From: Alphaproteobacteria bacterium
GTDB lineage: Bacteria > Pseudomonadota > Alphaproteobacteria > Rs-D84
Direction: 5' to 3'
Length of the DNA: 33,775 bases
Assembly (NCBI GenBank): GCA_017617915.1
Contig: JAFZVH010000011.1
Coordinates: 1-33,775, forward strand
In this document: positions 31,702 to 33,775 of the stretch, one piece after another
Layout: every line of letters starts with the position of its first letter
How positions within the stretch are numbered: the first letter of the stretch is position 1
Notes under the pieces: model-generated
Told to the model about the DNA's origin: nothing
The model's database searches: none
Seen by the model: the letters and a program-made list of their open reading frames with translations, nothing else
Position numbers and translations under genes: made by a program

Positions 31702-32915
31702 TACTTCTTGCCGCCTTCTTTTTTATCGTCTTTCTTTTCGCCGCCACTTATTATAGTTTCGCCAACAGTTTTTATCTTATCGGTTGCAAGCGCAACCAAT
31801 TTTTCTGCACCTTTGGCAATATCTTCACTCAATTTATTTTCTTCTGATACACCAAACAGACCCAATATCGCCTTAGACACATTTGGTATCTGAGAATTTA
31901 TGTAATTCAAAACATAAACTAAAATCACCATTCCGCCAAGCGTCATAGTTGCAAGATTCGAATGTGACAAATCTGAATCCATCACTTTGCCCGATGTTAT
32001 CGCGTTCATAAGTTCAGAAATAGAAACCCCAGAATCACTGAAGAACCTTGTAATAATTACCATTATGACCATATAAGTTATCACCGCCGATGCCAATGTA
32101 ATAATTGCATTTATAAGTTTCTTGCTTTGATTTGTGCCCAATCCTTTGCCAAGCGATGACATCCATTCTGGCATATCGCCACCGCGGAAAGACATCATTA
32201 CCAACCCAAGCGGAAACATAAACGCAAACATCGCCATCGCAACAATAACATCAACAAAATAAAAACAAAAACGTATAAAAAACTTAAAGAACCCATAGAA
32301 CAGATACAACCCCAAAAAGAACATTATCAAATTACGAAATATTGCCGCAATACTATCTATTGTGGACCAAGTAAAAGCACTGTCCATCACCGCAATCCCC
32401 AGTTTCATATAGTTTTGGAACAGTGTCACCGTTGTTTTCATTATATCAATAATTGTATCACGCAACTGTGGCCGATAAAGACCGGTATCTGGCATAGATT
32501 CAACCCGATATGTGACATGCTGGTCAACGAATTCCGAATTGGTATTCATAACTGATTGGCTGTACACCAATGCAACATTTGCAACAGGTTCGAAAGTAAT
32601 GCGTGTAATAAAGCGCGGAAAACCAACACCTATACCAAGCAATGCAAGCGCAAACAAAGAATTTATCACAACACGAATTACAGTTTTTGAATAATACTTG
32701 TCGGACACATCCGGCTTTTTCGGGTTCAGAGATTTAAACACCGCCCAAATAACATAAAATGCAAATAACGCACCAAAAATCACAAAGCAAATATCAGATA
32801 TTTTTTCATATACTGCGGCACCGGCCTTGGACACGACCTGAAACAAGTTATCAAATACCGCACAGCCCCAACATTGGGTGACGCTTTCAATAAAAGGATT
32901 CGCTATTTCGTTCAT
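31701..32915 (-). CDS. VirB6/TrbL-like multi-pass T4SS protein (2nd of 4)
   Basis: The 404-residue protein has about six spans and a C-terminal cytoplasmic tail that becomes purely Lys/Asp/Glu/Gly (KKDDKKEGGKK). The family-like core is FMFPLGLVMMSFRGGDMPEW followed by KKLINAIITLASAVITYMV. Two cysteines near the N-terminus (QCWGCAV) parallel those of the third gene. There is no cleavable signal peptide. Start and stop overlap its neighbours by four bases and one base, so the four proteins are likely made in fixed ratio. Confidence 0.66.
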   Translation of the reverse strand: MNEIANPFIESVTQCWGCAVFDNLFQVVSKAGAAVYEKISDICFVIFGALFAFYVIWAVFKSLNPKKPDVSDKYYSKTVIRVVINSLFALALLGIGVGFPRFITRITFEPVANVALVYSQSVMNTNSEFVDQHVTYRVESMPDTGLYRPQLRDTIIDIMKTTVTLFQNYMKLGIAVMDSAFTWSTIDSIAAIFRNLIMFFLGLYLFYGFFKFFIRFCFYFVDVIVAMAMFAFMFPLGLVMMSFRGGDMPEWMSSLGKGLGTNQSKKLINAIITLASAVITYMVIMVIITRFFSDSGVSISELMNAITSGKVMDSDLSHSNLATMTLGGMVILVYVLNYINSQIPNVSKAILGLFGVSEENKLSEDIAKGAEKLVALATDKIKTVGETIISGGEKKDDKKEGGKK

Positions 32916-33775
32916 TTCTTAATCAGTCCCAATGCCTTTTTCACAGAATCATAAATTCCGCGCGCCCGTTTTATATTTGCATCAAAATCAGATTTTGCCT
33001 GATCATACATAGCCGTCGAAGTTTTTGAATAAGTTGTAATTTGCTTTCGCGTCAAATCAAATATCGATTTCATTAAAAAGAATGTCAATAACGCAGACAA
33101 CCATACAACCGAATGTCCCCCGAAACCAACTGTATTGGTTGTTGGCAAATTACTGGATGCAAAACCACCCGCCGCAACACTGAACACTGTTCCATCCCAG
33201 TGAAAAAGCGCGCGAACAATTGCAACATTTATAATCAGTATAAACGCACACGCAATCATTGTGATAACCAACTGTTGCAACGCTTTAATAATACCATCAA
33301 ACGCAGGCAACACATCAAACCATTTATCACTTGATTTTGCGACCCAAGTTAAAACACTGAACGGGTACAATATCAAAGCAATACCGAAATCAAAAATTCC
33401 TTGGATGATTAGTAATGCCATAAAGAAATTACACCCAACAAAAGTAAAGATTAAAAGCGTTCCTGTTATAATATCCATTATGTTCGCGCCCCCGTGTGGA
33501 ACAAGAGTCAAAAGCCCCCGCAACCCGCGCGACACAGATTCAAACCCTCGCTTGATGACCGCATTATTTACCGCCGAAATATCTGCCACTGGTTGAACTA
33601 AAAATTCACAACTGCGCTTGCTTAACCAGTCGCCAGACAAAACACTTTCTGGACATTTGACTTGTTTCTTTGCTATGCCTTGAATTTTTGCTTCATCTGT
33701 AATTGCTCCGGTATATATTGCGCCAAATTCCAAGAAAGGGTTGACCAACCATTCTGTGACAAATGCTGGCTTTAT
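32912..33775 (-). CDS. VirB6/TrbL-like multi-pass T4SS protein (1st of 4), 5' end outside the window
   Basis: The frame is open to the window edge, reading IKPAFVTEWLVNPFLEFGAI at its visible start, so the N-terminus lies beyond 33775. The visible 287 residues have spans near 105-135, 150-165, 170-195 and 235-255 of the visible part. The VirB6-like core is FGIALILYPFSVLTWVAKSS, KWFDVLPAFDGIIKALQQL and then a membrane helix. The C-terminus is a basic helix (KRARGIYDSVKKALGLIKK). It shares the Leu/Phe-x-Pro, Trp and Lys-Ala-Leu pattern with the next genes. Its stop overlaps the following ATG (ATGA). Confidence 0.66.
   Translation of the reverse strand: MKPAFVTEWLVNPFLEFGAIYTGAITDEAKIQGIAKKQVKCPESVLSGDWLSKRSCEFLVQPVADISAVNNAVIKRGFESVSRGLRGLLTLVPHGGANIMDIITGTLLIFTFVGCNFFMALLIIQGIFDFGIALILYPFSVLTWVAKSSDKWFDVLPAFDGIIKALQQLVITMIACAFILIINVAIVRALFHWDGTVFSVAAGGFASSNLPTTNTVGFGGHSVVWLSALLTFFLMKSIFDLTRKQITTYSKTSTAMYDQAKSDFDANIKRARGIYDSVKKALGLIKK

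Noticed and set aside
1..33775. Insertion sequence, prophage or integrative element
   Set aside because: No transposase, integrase, terminase, capsid or relaxase gene and no long terminal repeats were seen; the only hints are the tRNA T-arm fragment and the lone repressor-like HTH.

Overview
The window looks like a compact chromosome segment of an alphaproteobacterium, probably host-associated. The pointers are gene order (tRNA-Trp, secE, nusG, rplK), the alphaproteobacterial style of several proteins (a SPOR-tailed PBP5-type DacA, a MerR regulator behind gyrA, an S24-repressor-type HTH), a P-type (VirB) type IV secretion system split over distant loci, and tandem VirB6 paralogues as in Rickettsiales. 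A Rickettsiales/Holosporales-like or uncultured gut alphaproteobacterial lineage is my inference; there is no 16S gene here to settle it.

Layout. 1-1210 (minus): tRNA-Trp, secE, nusG and the 5' part of rplK, behind a good promoter. 1480-6121 (plus): a three-gene T4SS core operon, VirB8-, VirB9- and VirB10-like, closed by a terminator. The VirB9-like protein ends in a SPOR domain; the VirB10-like protein has an extra Ig-like domain and a cysteine-rich tail. 6166-6428 is non-coding, with one weak hairpin. 6429-7124 (plus): two small unrecognised genes. 7158-9271 (minus): lspA-yidC. 9373-13696 (minus): dacA-recR-rsmA and a KefB/KefC-type antiporter. 13788-15567: two GNAT acetyltransferases on either side of tRNA-Glu(CTC), and a DUF4116-like repeat protein. 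15583-18694 (minus): gyrA, with a MerR regulator overlapping its 3' end. 18837-19146 (plus): a 33-residue membrane peptide gene and rpmH. 19193-20492 (minus): a putative exported protein with a structured leader, two near-identical 24-bp repeats, and a stand-alone HTH protein that looks like a repressor lacking its S24 peptidase half. 20632-26065 (minus): a peptidoglycan cluster, mrcA (PBP1A), mraY, ftsW, murG, without murD. 26115-28943: dnaQ and uvrD/pcrA, divergent from a shared symmetric -10. 28946-33775 (minus): four overlapping genes for multi-pass membrane proteins of VirB6/TrbL type, the first cut by the window edge.

How it fits together. The two ends carry parts of one envelope-spanning secretion machine: inner-membrane VirB6-like and VirB8-like parts and the VirB9/VirB10 core. 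The middle is mainly information processing and wall or membrane building (Sec translocon, YidC, LspA, lipid II synthesis and polymerisation, DacA). The SPOR domains on both DacA and the VirB9-like protein suggest that cell-wall remodelling and secretion-complex placement may read the same denuded-glycan signal.

Promoters are recognisable (TTGNNN, 16-18 nt, TANNNT). Several, for dacA, the first GNAT, mrcA and uvrD, place the -10 only 6-9 nt before an ATG with no Shine-Dalgarno, which predicts leaderless mRNAs beside ordinary SD-led genes.
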